The notes under the pieces are model-generated. The model was not told the origin of the DNA. It searched no databases and worked only from the letters and a program-made list of their open reading frames with translations. This document shows positions 25,645 through 33,700 of a stretch of DNA of 64,000 nucleotides, in pieces. Numbering within the stretch: position 1 is the stretch's first letter; every line of letters begins with the position of its first letter. The stretch spans positions 186,001 through 250,000 of the forward strand of contig NZ_QPJD01000005.1 of assembly GCF_003337375.1 (NCBI RefSeq), read 5' to 3'. The DNA comes from Paenibacillus prosopidis (GTDB lineage: Bacteria > Bacillota > Bacilli > Paenibacillales > Paenibacillaceae). The position numbers and the translations under genes were made by a program.

Positions 25645-28600
25645 TTATTCACCGTAAAATTGAACTTCGGCCACGTTCGTATACCCATTGGCCGGACTTA
25701 CATAACGGATCCAGCGGTACGTACCCGGATTATCCACCTTAATATTGTTCCATGTCGACAGCGGAACGGTATTGATGGTTGCGAGATCGACAAACCCCTC
25801 GTCCGGCCCTTCGTTTGAGCCCTGGAATTTACCGCCAAGCATCCGTCCTTCAAAGTAGATGCGAGGATAGAAGCGGATATACGTCACCTGCTGCGCATTT
25901 CCTTCGCCGAGATCGAGTCCGGCGTAGCCGTCGCTTGGTCCGAGATAGTCATAGTAGGTGTTAATTTTTCCGTCAAACACTTTATCGAACGTGCTGTATG
26001 GATCATAGGTCGGCTCCTTGCCGTACGCCTCTCCGAGCAGCGGAATGCCCGGCATCGCCTGCGGTATTCCGTCCACGTTGAGTACAATGACCGAATCGGA
26101 AGTATCCGGTGCCTCGAGCGGCACAGAAATGACCGTTTGCTCGCCATCCACGGTATACGTATATTCGGTAGACTCGTCATTAATCGGATAGATCCGGACG
26201 ATTTCATTCAGCAGGGACGGAATAATAAGCTGTCCGTCTGCCGGCCATTTCGCCACATGCAAGTACAGCTTGCCGCGCTTGGAAGTCGCGTCCCCCCAGG
26301 ACTGGGTCTCCGTATAAACACTCGCCTTAGCGTCATAGATACTGTCGCCGTTCAAGCTCAACCAATCCCCGATTTGCTTCAACACCGTTTCGCTTTCTTC
26401 CGGCAGCGTGCCGTCCGGCTTCGGACCTGCACCGAGCAGCAGGTTCCCTCCTGCGGATACGGCTTCAGCCAAGTCGTTTACGATGCCTCCGGCCGATTTC
26501 CAGCTGCTGTCATACGACACATAGCCGTAGCTGTCATTCAACGGGATCCGGTTTTCTTTCGGAAGCTCCGCCGTAGAATCACTTTGCTCCTCTGTATTGA
26601 AGTCACCAATACCGCCGCCGATACCGCTGCTTACGACGATTCCCGATTTCAAGGTGCGGACATATTTATATAACGATTTCGCGTCATCCTCCGTCCACCA
26701 ACCGCCGTCCGAGCCGTCGAACCAAATCAGGTCGGGACTCACATTCTCGATCAGTTCGCGAAGCTGCTCTTTCATTTCCGACACATACGTATCCTTCGCT
26801 CCGTCTGCCATCGTTGTTGTGCCGTCGGCATTGCGCGTTTGAGACTGGTGATACCAGTCGGAGATCGAATAATAGATGCCGAATTTCAGTCCTTGCTTCT
26901 TGCTTTCGGCCGCTAATGCGGCGACCGGATCTTTGTTATCCTTCTCTTTACCGTAAGCACTCGTTCCCATAATGCTAAAATCACTGAAAACGTTCACCTT
27001 CGTATCGTACATGCTGAAACCGTCGCGGTCTTTAGCGGTTACGACGATATATTTCTCACCGGCCGCTTTCGCCGCGGCCACCCACTTCTGCGCGTCGAAC
27101 GAAGTCGGATTGAACGGTTTGGCCGCCAGATTAAGATAATCTTCTTTCGAAATGTCCGCCCAGTTCATAATCAGTTCTCCGGCCGCCTGCTCCTGCGTCT
27201 GTCCGTTGTAAGTGCCGGCCAGCTGGGTGAAAGCGCCAAAGCGGAATAAGCCTCCGAAGCGCGCGTTTGTATACCATTGCGTTCTTCGTTCCTTCGCCTC
27301 AGCCGACTCTTCGTCAGAATTCGTTCCGAATACGAACCAATTCAAGTACAGATTCGTTTCGGACGGGAAAACCAAATATAAATCGTGAATGCCCGAAACA
27401 TAGGATACAGAAGCGTACTGCTCTTGGAATATGTTACCGCCGCCGGTCGACTGAGGATTCAATACGCCGATCAGGCGGCCGTCCGCCGCGTCTAGCCGTA
27501 TTTCGATCGGCTGATCGCCGGTATCACCGTCAAAAGCGATCGAAGCCATAAAGGAATCGTAAAAGCCGCCGTTGAAATCGACGCGGTCATACTTGACCCA
27601 GCTGCCCGCCTTGATGTTCCCAATGGATGTATTGTCCGGCGAGATGTCATTTTCCAACTGGATGCCGCCTTTTTTATCGCTGTATTCATGAGCTTGAATA
27701 ACCGCATTGGCGGAAACTTTGGCATTATTCGGCGAAGCCGTATAGAACTCGACTTCCGCCATATTGGTATAGCCGTTATCCGGGCTTACATAACGCAGAA
27801 AGCGGTAAGGGGTCGCATCCTTCACCGGCACCTCCGTCCAGCCGTTGTCAGCCGTCCAATTGACAGTAAAGAGATCGACGAATCCTTTATCCGGACCTTC
27901 GTTCGAGCCTTGGAATTTGCCGCCCGTTACCCGGGCCGTATAATCGAGCCTCGGCAGGAAGCGGATTTTATTTACCGTCTTGGCGTTCCCTTCGCCCAGA
28001 TCGATTCCCGTATAACCGTCATTCGGGTTTACGTAATCGAAAAAGGTGCCGGGTTCGCCGTCAAAAGCCTTATCATACGTACTGCTGCCATCGTAACCGG
28101 GCGCTGTCCCGAACGGCGTGCCCGTCAGCTTCTCGCCTCCGTATGGCGCATATTCCGGGATGCCCGGAGCCGTTCCGATCCGGTCGACGCGGGATTCGAA
28201 GTCGGCTGTTGTCGCAGATAATGGCCCACCCCAGATTCGTTCAGCCATCGCTTCCCTCGGCCGACGGTTAAACCATTCGAAATAATCGTCCGACAGACGC
28301 GGTCCCATCCATCCTCCCGTCCAGTTGGAGAGACTGAAACCGATCAGCTTCGGATCCTGCGGTATCGTCCAAGTTTTATAGACGCGGTTGGAGTCCGTCG
28401 GATATCCCGGCGGGTCTGTAGGTCCCGTATAAAGTACGACTTCGTCGGAGTTCACGACGTCGTAACCCATCTCCGTATATTTAAGCGGTGAGCCGCGCCA
28501 AGCTTCGACGATGATGTCCTTATCCGGTTGCAGGTCATTCTCTTGTTCTATATCCCACCAGTTCCAGATCATCGTACGTTTTCCGTACGATTTCACAAGG

Positions 28601-29745
28601 TCGTTTATCTCATTGGTGAAATCAACGAACACGTCGGCCCGTTTCTTGAAGCCACGATCATTGGCATATTGGATAATCTCCGGACTGAGGGCGGTCTTCG
28701 CATCCGTCTGATACTCATCGCCTCCGATATGGAAGATCGGCCCGTCAAACAGTGGAAGAAACTCCTTAAGCAGCCCTTTCACCCATTCCCGGTTTTCCTC
28801 TCTCGTGATATCAATCGTCCATCCCGTATCGAAATGATCTCCGGTAGGAAATTTGAGATTCGGATTGTAATTGATCATCGCGGTGGCATGGCCGGGAACG
28901 TCAATTTCCGGAATGATCGTGATGTGATACTTCTTCGCCAGATCCTGCATCTCCCGGATATCCGCCTTGCTGTACGACTGACCCTCCGAAGCAAGCCCGG
29001 GGTACGTATCGCTCTCCAGGCGAAAGCCTTCTGCGTCGGTGAAATGAATGTGCAGCGTGTTCAACTTATGCCAAGCGATTTGCCGTATCATCTGCTCGAT
29101 GTATCCTAGCGTGGCAAACGTATGCCCCGAATCGATCATGAACGAGCGGAAGCCCGTGTCCGGATAATCGTTTGCGGTGCCGCGGGGCAATGAACGGTGA
29201 GCGGGATCCTGCTTCAAAATCTGCAGCACGGTCTGCAAGCCGTAGAAGACACCCGTGTCGGTCTTGCCCTGAATCGTAATGCCATCCTCTATGTTCAGCG
29301 CGTAGCCTTCATCCTTTTTAACGGATTCGTCCAGTGTCAGAAACAAGTCCCCTGGCTTTGGCTCTTGCGAGACTTTGATAGACAACCTCATCCCCGACAT
29401 CGTTTCCAGATCGTCCACGAACACCTCCGCGTCATCCTGCAGTTGATCCGCATAAACCGAATCGACAACCACCTGCGATTTTACCTCTAAGGAGAACGAG
29501 CCGGTTCCGCCGTTCCATTCACGCAAGGAAGGAACCACCTCGGGAACCGGATTTACACCGGTACTTACCAACGCCTGTTCGGTCCCGTCCGGCTCTGCGT
29601 TAGCCAGCGGGGAATAAGGGAATGAGAGCAAGCTCAATGACACTGCGAGCAGCGTAAAACAAAACTTACGAAGCCGTATTTTCGTATTCCTACCGTTCGG
29701 ACTACCGTTCGGACTGACAATGCCGTTTTTCATGGATTTCAACAT
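25645..29745 (-). CDS. Secreted GH20 hexosaminidase fused to a GH29-like domain
   Basis: A 1366-residue secreted protein. Signal peptide to about residue 50 (ANA cut site); GH20b-like domain about 65-165; GH20 barrel about 195-520 with HIHFTD, EIDVPGHA and the catalytic pair D343-E344 in HIGGDE; F5/8-type domain about 555-670; CBM6-like domain about 680-808; GH29-like barrel about 820-1220 with candidate nucleophile D1010 in IWFDG; second F5/8-type domain about 1235-1366, closely similar to the first. The GH29 part has lost usual histidines: FGAFTQ in place of FG-F-HWG and AKDRDGF in place of AKHHDGF. GGGAGG precedes the ATG. It should cut HexNAc, and perhaps fucose or L-galactose, outside the cell. 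Confidence 0.88.
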   Translation of the reverse strand: MLKSMKNGIVSPNGSPNGRNTKIRLRKFCFTLLAVSLSLLSFPYSPLANAEPDGTEQALVSTGVNPVPEVVPSLREWNGGTGSFSLEVKSQVVVDSVYADQLQDDAEVFVDDLETMSGMRLSIKVSQEPKPGDLFLTLDESVKKDEGYALNIEDGITIQGKTDTGVFYGLQTVLQILKQDPAHRSLPRGTANDYPDTGFRSFMIDSGHTFATLGYIEQMIRQIAWHKLNTLHIHFTDAEGFRLESDTYPGLASEGQSYSKADIREMQDLAKKYHITIIPEIDVPGHATAMINYNPNLKFPTGDHFDTGWTIDITREENREWVKGLLKEFLPLFDGPIFHIGGDEYQTDAKTALSPEIIQYANDRGFKKRADVFVDFTNEINDLVKSYGKRTMIWNWWDIEQENDLQPDKDIIVEAWRGSPLKYTEMGYDVVNSDEVVLYTGPTDPPGYPTDSNRVYKTWTIPQDPKLIGFSLSNWTGGWMGPRLSDDYFEWFNRRPREAMAERIWGGPLSATTADFESRVDRIGTAPGIPEYAPYGGEKLTGTPFGTAPGYDGSSTYDKAFDGEPGTFFDYVNPNDGYTGIDLGEGNAKTVNKIRFLPRLDYTARVTGGKFQGSNEGPDKGFVDLFTVNWTADNGWTEVPVKDATPYRFLRYVSPDNGYTNMAEVEFYTASPNNAKVSANAVIQAHEYSDKKGGIQLENDISPDNTSIGNIKAGSWVKYDRVDFNGGFYDSFMASIAFDGDTGDQPIEIRLDAADGRLIGVLNPQSTGGGNIFQEQYASVSYVSGIHDLYLVFPSETNLYLNWFVFGTNSDEESAEAKERRTQWYTNARFGGLFRFGAFTQLAGTYNGQTQEQAAGELIMNWADISKEDYLNLAAKPFNPTSFDAQKWVAAAKAAGEKYIVVTAKDRDGFSMYDTKVNVFSDFSIMGTSAYGKEKDNKDPVAALAAESKKQGLKFGIYYSISDWYHQSQTRNADGTTTMADGAKDTYVSEMKEQLRELIENVSPDLIWFDGSDGGWWTEDDAKSLYKYVRTLKSGIVVSSGIGGGIGDFNTEEQSDSTAELPKENRIPLNDSYGYVSYDSSWKSAGGIVNDLAEAVSAGGNLLLGAGPKPDGTLPEESETVLKQIGDWLSLNGDSIYDAKASVYTETQSWGDATSKRGKLYLHVAKWPADGQLIIPSLLNEIVRIYPINDESTEYTYTVDGEQTVISVPLEAPDTSDSVIVLNVDGIPQAMPGIPLLGEAYGKEPTYDPYSTFDKVFDGKINTYYDYLGPSDGYAGLDLGEGNAQQVTYIRFYPRIYFEGRMLGGKFQGSNEGPDEGFVDLATINTVPLSTWNNIKVDNPGTYRWIRYVSPANGYTNVAEVQFYGE

Positions 29746-29787
29746 CGTTACCCTCCCATAATCAATTCACTTATTCCGATTGCCGTA

Positions 29788-30684
29788 TCACTCTTTTACC
29801 GATCCGAGCATAATGCCGTGGATGAAATATTTTTGCAAAAACGGATAGATGGCTAGAATAGGCAGCATCGAAATGACGATTTTGGCTGCGTTGAGCGTCT
29901 TGTTGGACATCTTCGCAATCAGGTCGAGCTTATTCGGATCGCCGGAGATATCCTGCATGTTCACCTGCACGACAAGCTGCTGGATATAGGTTTGCAGCGG
30001 ATAGTTATCGACGCTGCGCATATAGATCATCCCGTCGAAGAACGCATTCCAGTGGTTGACAACGCTGAACAGCGTCACGGTGGCAAGCGCCGGCAGCGAT
30101 AATGGCAGATATACCTTTAGCAGCATATACCACGGGCCGGCCCCGTCGATTTCGGCCGCTTCGTTCAGCTCCTTCGGGATGCTCCGGAAAAAATTGAGCA
30201 GCAGCATAATATTGAATACCGGAACCGCCGAAGGCAGCACAAGCGACCAGATCGAGTTGAAAAGCCCAAGCTCCTTGACGACGATGTAAAGCGGTATCGT
30301 TCCTCCGCTGAATAGCATCGTAAAGACGAGTAGCCACATATATGCGGACCGGAAACGGAATTCGCGGTTTTCTTTGGATAACGGATAAGCCATAAGCACC
30401 GTTATAACAAAATTGATAGCGCCGCCCAGAAGCACACGCTTGACTGAAATCCAGAATGCGCCAAGAAACGTTGGATCGCCTAAAATCGTTGCATAAGAGA
30501 CCAGATTGAAATCCTGCGGCCAAAACGTTACGCTGCCTGCAGCCGCAGCCGCCTTGTCGCTGAACGAAATCGCCGTTGTATACCAGATTGGAGCGAGCGA
30601 TAGAAGCGCAATACAGGCCATCGCCGCATAAAGCGCCGCCGTGGAAACGGAAGAACCGATCGTTCTGCTGCGTACCAATTTCAT
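29788..30684 (-). CDS. Carbohydrate ABC importer permease, LplC/CUT1 type (importer 1)
   Basis: A 298-residue inner-membrane permease with six segments and the cytoplasmic EAA loop (EAAEIDGAGPWYMLLKVYLPLSLPAL) that contacts the ATPase. It ends with the typical GIMLGSVKE. Together with the LplB-type permease and lipoprotein upstream it forms an oligosaccharide importer; no ATPase gene is linked, so a shared MsmX-type ATPase is likely. ATG at 30684 is preferred over GTG at 30687 because AGGA lies closer than usual. Third gene of the operon that continues into GH20-GH29. Confidence 0.9.
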   Translation of the reverse strand: MKLVRSRTIGSSVSTAALYAAMACIALLSLAPIWYTTAISFSDKAAAAAGSVTFWPQDFNLVSYATILGDPTFLGAFWISVKRVLLGGAINFVITVLMAYPLSKENREFRFRSAYMWLLVFTMLFSGGTIPLYIVVKELGLFNSIWSLVLPSAVPVFNIMLLLNFFRSIPKELNEAAEIDGAGPWYMLLKVYLPLSLPALATVTLFSVVNHWNAFFDGMIYMRSVDNYPLQTYIQQLVVQVNMQDISGDPNKLDLIAKMSNKTLNAAKIVISMLPILAIYPFLQKYFIHGIMLGSVKE

Positions 30685-30760
30685 CACTTCCTAAAAGTTT
30701 TGTGGAGCAATGCTTCTTAGGGTACCTCGTCGCAACAAAACTCGCTTCGGAAGCATTGGC

Positions 30761-31651
30761 TTAAAAAATACGATAATTCGCGAAACGATTGGCTAGCTGG
30801 TACGACGTCATAATAAGGACAAAAGCGATAACCGATTTCAACAATCCGACCGCTGTTGCGAGGCCGTATTGGCCATCCAGAATGCCGGCCCGATAAACGT
30901 ATGTATCGATAACGTCTCCCGATTCGTAGACGAGCGGACTGTACATATTCAAAATTTGGTCGAATCCAGCATTCAGAACGTTGCCTATGGCAAGTGTCGC
31001 AAGCAGGACAATTGTCGGTCTAAGCGAAGGAAGCGTAACGTGCCATATTTGCTGCAGCCGCGTTGCGCCGTCCATTCCCGCCGCTTCGAAAAGCGATGGA
31101 TTGACGCCGGCAAGTGCAGCCAAGTAGATGATGGCGTTAAAGCCAAATTCCTTCCATACATCCGAGAAGACGACAATATAAGGAAACCATTTGTTGCTGG
31201 CCAAAAACATAACCGGCTCGAAGCCGAACGCTTCAAACAAATGATTCACAGGCCCGTTCAGCAGCAGCAAATCGCTGATGACACTCGATAAAATGACCCA
31301 AGACAAAAAGTGGGGCAAATAAACGATTGTCTGCACGGCTCTTTTGAATTTTTGTTTGCGGAGCTCGTTCAGCATAATGGCGAAAATAAGCGGAATAGTG
31401 AGGTTTGCCACAATTTTGGCGGTAGCCAGAAAGATCGTATTGGTGAAAATCCGCCTGCTGTCGGGAAGCTCAAACATGTAGCTGAAGTTTTCCAGGCCTA
31501 CCCACGGCGACCTCCAAATGCCCAGGCCGATTTTGAAATCCTGGAAGGCGATGAGCGTTCCGAACATCGGGACGATGCTGAAAATGAACAGCAGGATGAT
31601 TCCGGGAAAAAGCATGATATGATAATGTTTTTGCAGCGATCGATACCGCAT
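30761..31651 (-). CDS. Carbohydrate ABC importer permease, LplB/CUT1 type (importer 1)
   Basis: A 296-residue permease with six membrane segments, N-terminal HYHIMLFPGIILLFIFSIVPMFG, the EAA loop (EAAGMDGATRLQQIWHVTLPSLRPTI) and the characteristic NAGFDQILNMYSPLVYESGDVIDTYVYR. It pairs with the LplC-type subunit downstream. GAGGAGGG precedes the ATG by eight bases. Its counterpart in importer 2 (44095) shares the same motifs, indicating paralogous systems. Confidence 0.9.
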   Translation of the reverse strand: MRYRSLQKHYHIMLFPGIILLFIFSIVPMFGTLIAFQDFKIGLGIWRSPWVGLENFSYMFELPDSRRIFTNTIFLATAKIVANLTIPLIFAIMLNELRKQKFKRAVQTIVYLPHFLSWVILSSVISDLLLLNGPVNHLFEAFGFEPVMFLASNKWFPYIVVFSDVWKEFGFNAIIYLAALAGVNPSLFEAAGMDGATRLQQIWHVTLPSLRPTIVLLATLAIGNVLNAGFDQILNMYSPLVYESGDVIDTYVYRAGILDGQYGLATAVGLLKSVIAFVLIMTSYQLANRFANYRIF

Positions 31652-31735
31652 GCTTTGATCCCTCCTCTTTAAGCTGAGAATGAATGCGGCACTGCTTCAG
31701 CCGGAAACAGTGCCGTTTCCATACCTATAAAGCGA

Positions 31736-33406
31736 TTATCTTTGAAGCTCAGCTTCAATTTCCTTCGTAATGTCGTCGCCGCCCTGCGCCTTCCAGTCAG
31801 CTACGAATTGATCGAACGTATCGATCGGTTTTTCTCCAAGGACGATTTGGAAGAACATTTCATCCTCAAGCTTCTGCAGATTGGACCACTTCTTGTCCAT
31901 CGTAGGCGTCGTGGCCGTATAGGCCGGGTATACGATGTTCTGATCCTCGGCCTTCGGGATCGCTCCGATTCCATAAATATAAGAATAAGGCGCGCCCCAG
32001 TCGGCCGGATCCGGCTTCCCGTTCGATTGCAGCACCCGCTGCCAGCGCTCGTAGTGTCCTTTCATCTCCGGTGTCAGCTGTTCCGGCGTAATTTCGCTGT
32101 TCAGCGCCTTCATCAGCATGTCGTGTTTTTGCGTCGCCGTATCCGTATAATCGATGTTGAGCGACAGAGGCATAATGGAGACGTACTGCGTGTGGTCGAT
32201 TTTAAGATCGTCCTCGGTCGGCGATTTGCCGAATCGTGTCTGGAAGTTCAAAAACTTCATAAGCGCTTCCGGATGTTTGTAGCCTTTCTTCACCACAAGG
32301 AACGCATTGCTCGTCGCCACATACGTAACGTTTACTTTACCGTTTGCACCTGGAATCGCGTAGGCCTTCCAATCCGCCTTCGGATCATTCTTGATCGAGT
32401 CCGTAAGACCGAACGGAACCCACCAAGCTTGAAAGAATATGCCTGCTTTACCGCTGTTGACGAGCTCCGACGGATCCTTGCGAACCGCAAATTCTTTATC
32501 GACGAGCCCCTTCTCGTAAAGCTCATTCGCTTTGATGAGCGCCTGCTTCGCTTCCGGCGTCGTTGAGCCGTAAACCAGCTTGCCCGAAGCGTCTTTATAC
32601 CAGGTGCCCGGATGGGCGTTGTAATAATTGAAGATCGCCCGGAAATCATGACCATACCATTGCGTGATCGTCGAATTGTTGCCCGTCAAACCGACGGTAT
32701 CCGCTTGTCCATTGCCGTCCGGGTCGTTTTTGATAAAAGCTTCCGTAATTTTCTCTACGTCTTCGAGCGTCTTCGGTTCGGAAAGGCCGAGCTTGTCGAG
32801 CCAGTCTTTGCGCACCCATGTCAACACGTACGTGTCGGCTTGCGGAACGATGTTCGGCAGGGCCATCAGCTTTCCGTCGATAGTCGCTTGCTCCAAAGCC
32901 CTTCCATCAGTCGAGTCGTAATATTTTCTGACCTCGTCGGACGCATATTTCTTATACACTTCTGTCAAATCTTCCAGTTGTCCGCCTTCCGCCATCGCAC
33001 GGAATTGCTTCTCGTCGACCACCATTGCATCGGGAAGATCGTTGCTGGCAATGGATAGCTTTGATTTCTGGTCGTAATCGGTGTTGGAAGCATACCAGAG
33101 CAGCTTGAAATTGATGTTGGTCTGTTCGGAGATGTAACGGGTGAACAGGTTATTTTCCACCGTATCCCCTTCCGGCAGCTTCAGGTCCGGATTCACCCTC
33201 AAGACGAATGACGTGTCCACGGGTTCCGGCATTTTGTACGGATCAGTATCCGCCGCCGCAGCCGTATTGTTCTGGTTTGCTTGCGTATCGCTTTTTTCTT
33301 GATTTCCCTGAATGCCGCCGTTTTCCGCCTTGTTTCCGCCCGAGCAAGCGGATAAAAAGAGCGAACAGGCCAGCAGCAGGAGCATGAAGATTTTTCGTTT
33401 GTTCAT
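31736..33406 (-). CDS. Extracellular sugar-binding lipoprotein (importer 1)
   Basis: A 556-residue solute-binding lipoprotein of the LplA type. Signal peptide with lipobox LSAC (lipidated C21), then a Q-, N- and A-rich linker (about 25-55), then the two-lobed binding fold (NLFTRYISEQTNINFKLLWY; DPDGNGQADTVGLTGNN, a calcium-like loop). It should deliver oligosaccharides to the permeases downstream. AAGGAGGG ribosome site. Its promoter region carries a 29-base direct repeat. First gene of the operon. Confidence 0.92.
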   Translation of the reverse strand: MNKRKIFMLLLLACSLFLSACSGGNKAENGGIQGNQEKSDTQANQNNTAAAADTDPYKMPEPVDTSFVLRVNPDLKLPEGDTVENNLFTRYISEQTNINFKLLWYASNTDYDQKSKLSIASNDLPDAMVVDEKQFRAMAEGGQLEDLTEVYKKYASDEVRKYYDSTDGRALEQATIDGKLMALPNIVPQADTYVLTWVRKDWLDKLGLSEPKTLEDVEKITEAFIKNDPDGNGQADTVGLTGNNSTITQWYGHDFRAIFNYYNAHPGTWYKDASGKLVYGSTTPEAKQALIKANELYEKGLVDKEFAVRKDPSELVNSGKAGIFFQAWWVPFGLTDSIKNDPKADWKAYAIPGANGKVNVTYVATSNAFLVVKKGYKHPEALMKFLNFQTRFGKSPTEDDLKIDHTQYVSIMPLSLNIDYTDTATQKHDMLMKALNSEITPEQLTPEMKGHYERWQRVLQSNGKPDPADWGAPYSYIYGIGAIPKAEDQNIVYPAYTATTPTMDKKWSNLQKLEDEMFFQIVLGEKPIDTFDQFVADWKAQGGDDITKEIEAELQR

Positions 33407-33487
33407 TTGGAGCCCTCCTTGGTCATTTACAAAATCATTACTTTCTGTGCTCTAATCATAAAACAGATAACGTCAAGAAAAGTCACA

Positions 33488-33578
33488 TATAGACTTCGAA
33501 TTTGTTTACTTCTGTCTCGATTCTCGAAACGCTTCTCACAAAGTTTGAATTAGACTTCGAATTCGTTTACTTTTGTCT
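33488..33578 (-). promoter_or_regulatory. Two 29-base direct repeats upstream of importer 1
   Basis: The segments at 33488-33516 and 33550-33578 match at 26-27 of 29 positions; both read TAGACTTCGAATT-GTTTACTT on the plus strand. They lie 62 bases apart and end about 27 bases before a TATGAT box (33455-33460, minus strand) whose -35 is poor. They are likely binding sites for a YesN or AraC-type activator. Confidence 0.7.
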
Positions 33579-33588
33579 CTAAAATAAA

Positions 33589-33614
33589 GAGGTGCATACA
33601 ATCGCATGCACCTC
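33589..33614 (-). terminator. Intrinsic terminator after the GH123-like gene
   Basis: GAGGTGCAT pairs with ATGCACCTC around an eight-base loop, followed on the minus strand by a T-rich stretch. It separates the GH123-like gene from the importer 1 promoter region. Confidence 0.75.
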
Positions 33615-33700
33615 CATCGCACCATCATTAATCACACAGCCCTATTTATTCAATTGCCGCCGGAATTTTCTCCGGTATTACCGTTCCCGCCATTTTTGCT

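Noticed and set aside
29695-29720. Short tandem repeat near the start of the GH20-GH29 gene
   Set aside because: Only two 12-base copies, which encode a repeated NGSP-like stretch before the signal peptide; probably slippage of no functional weight.
33520-33545. Possible catabolite-response site between the direct repeats
   Set aside because: The centre AAGCGTTT fits, but the outer bases mismatch the consensus at several positions.
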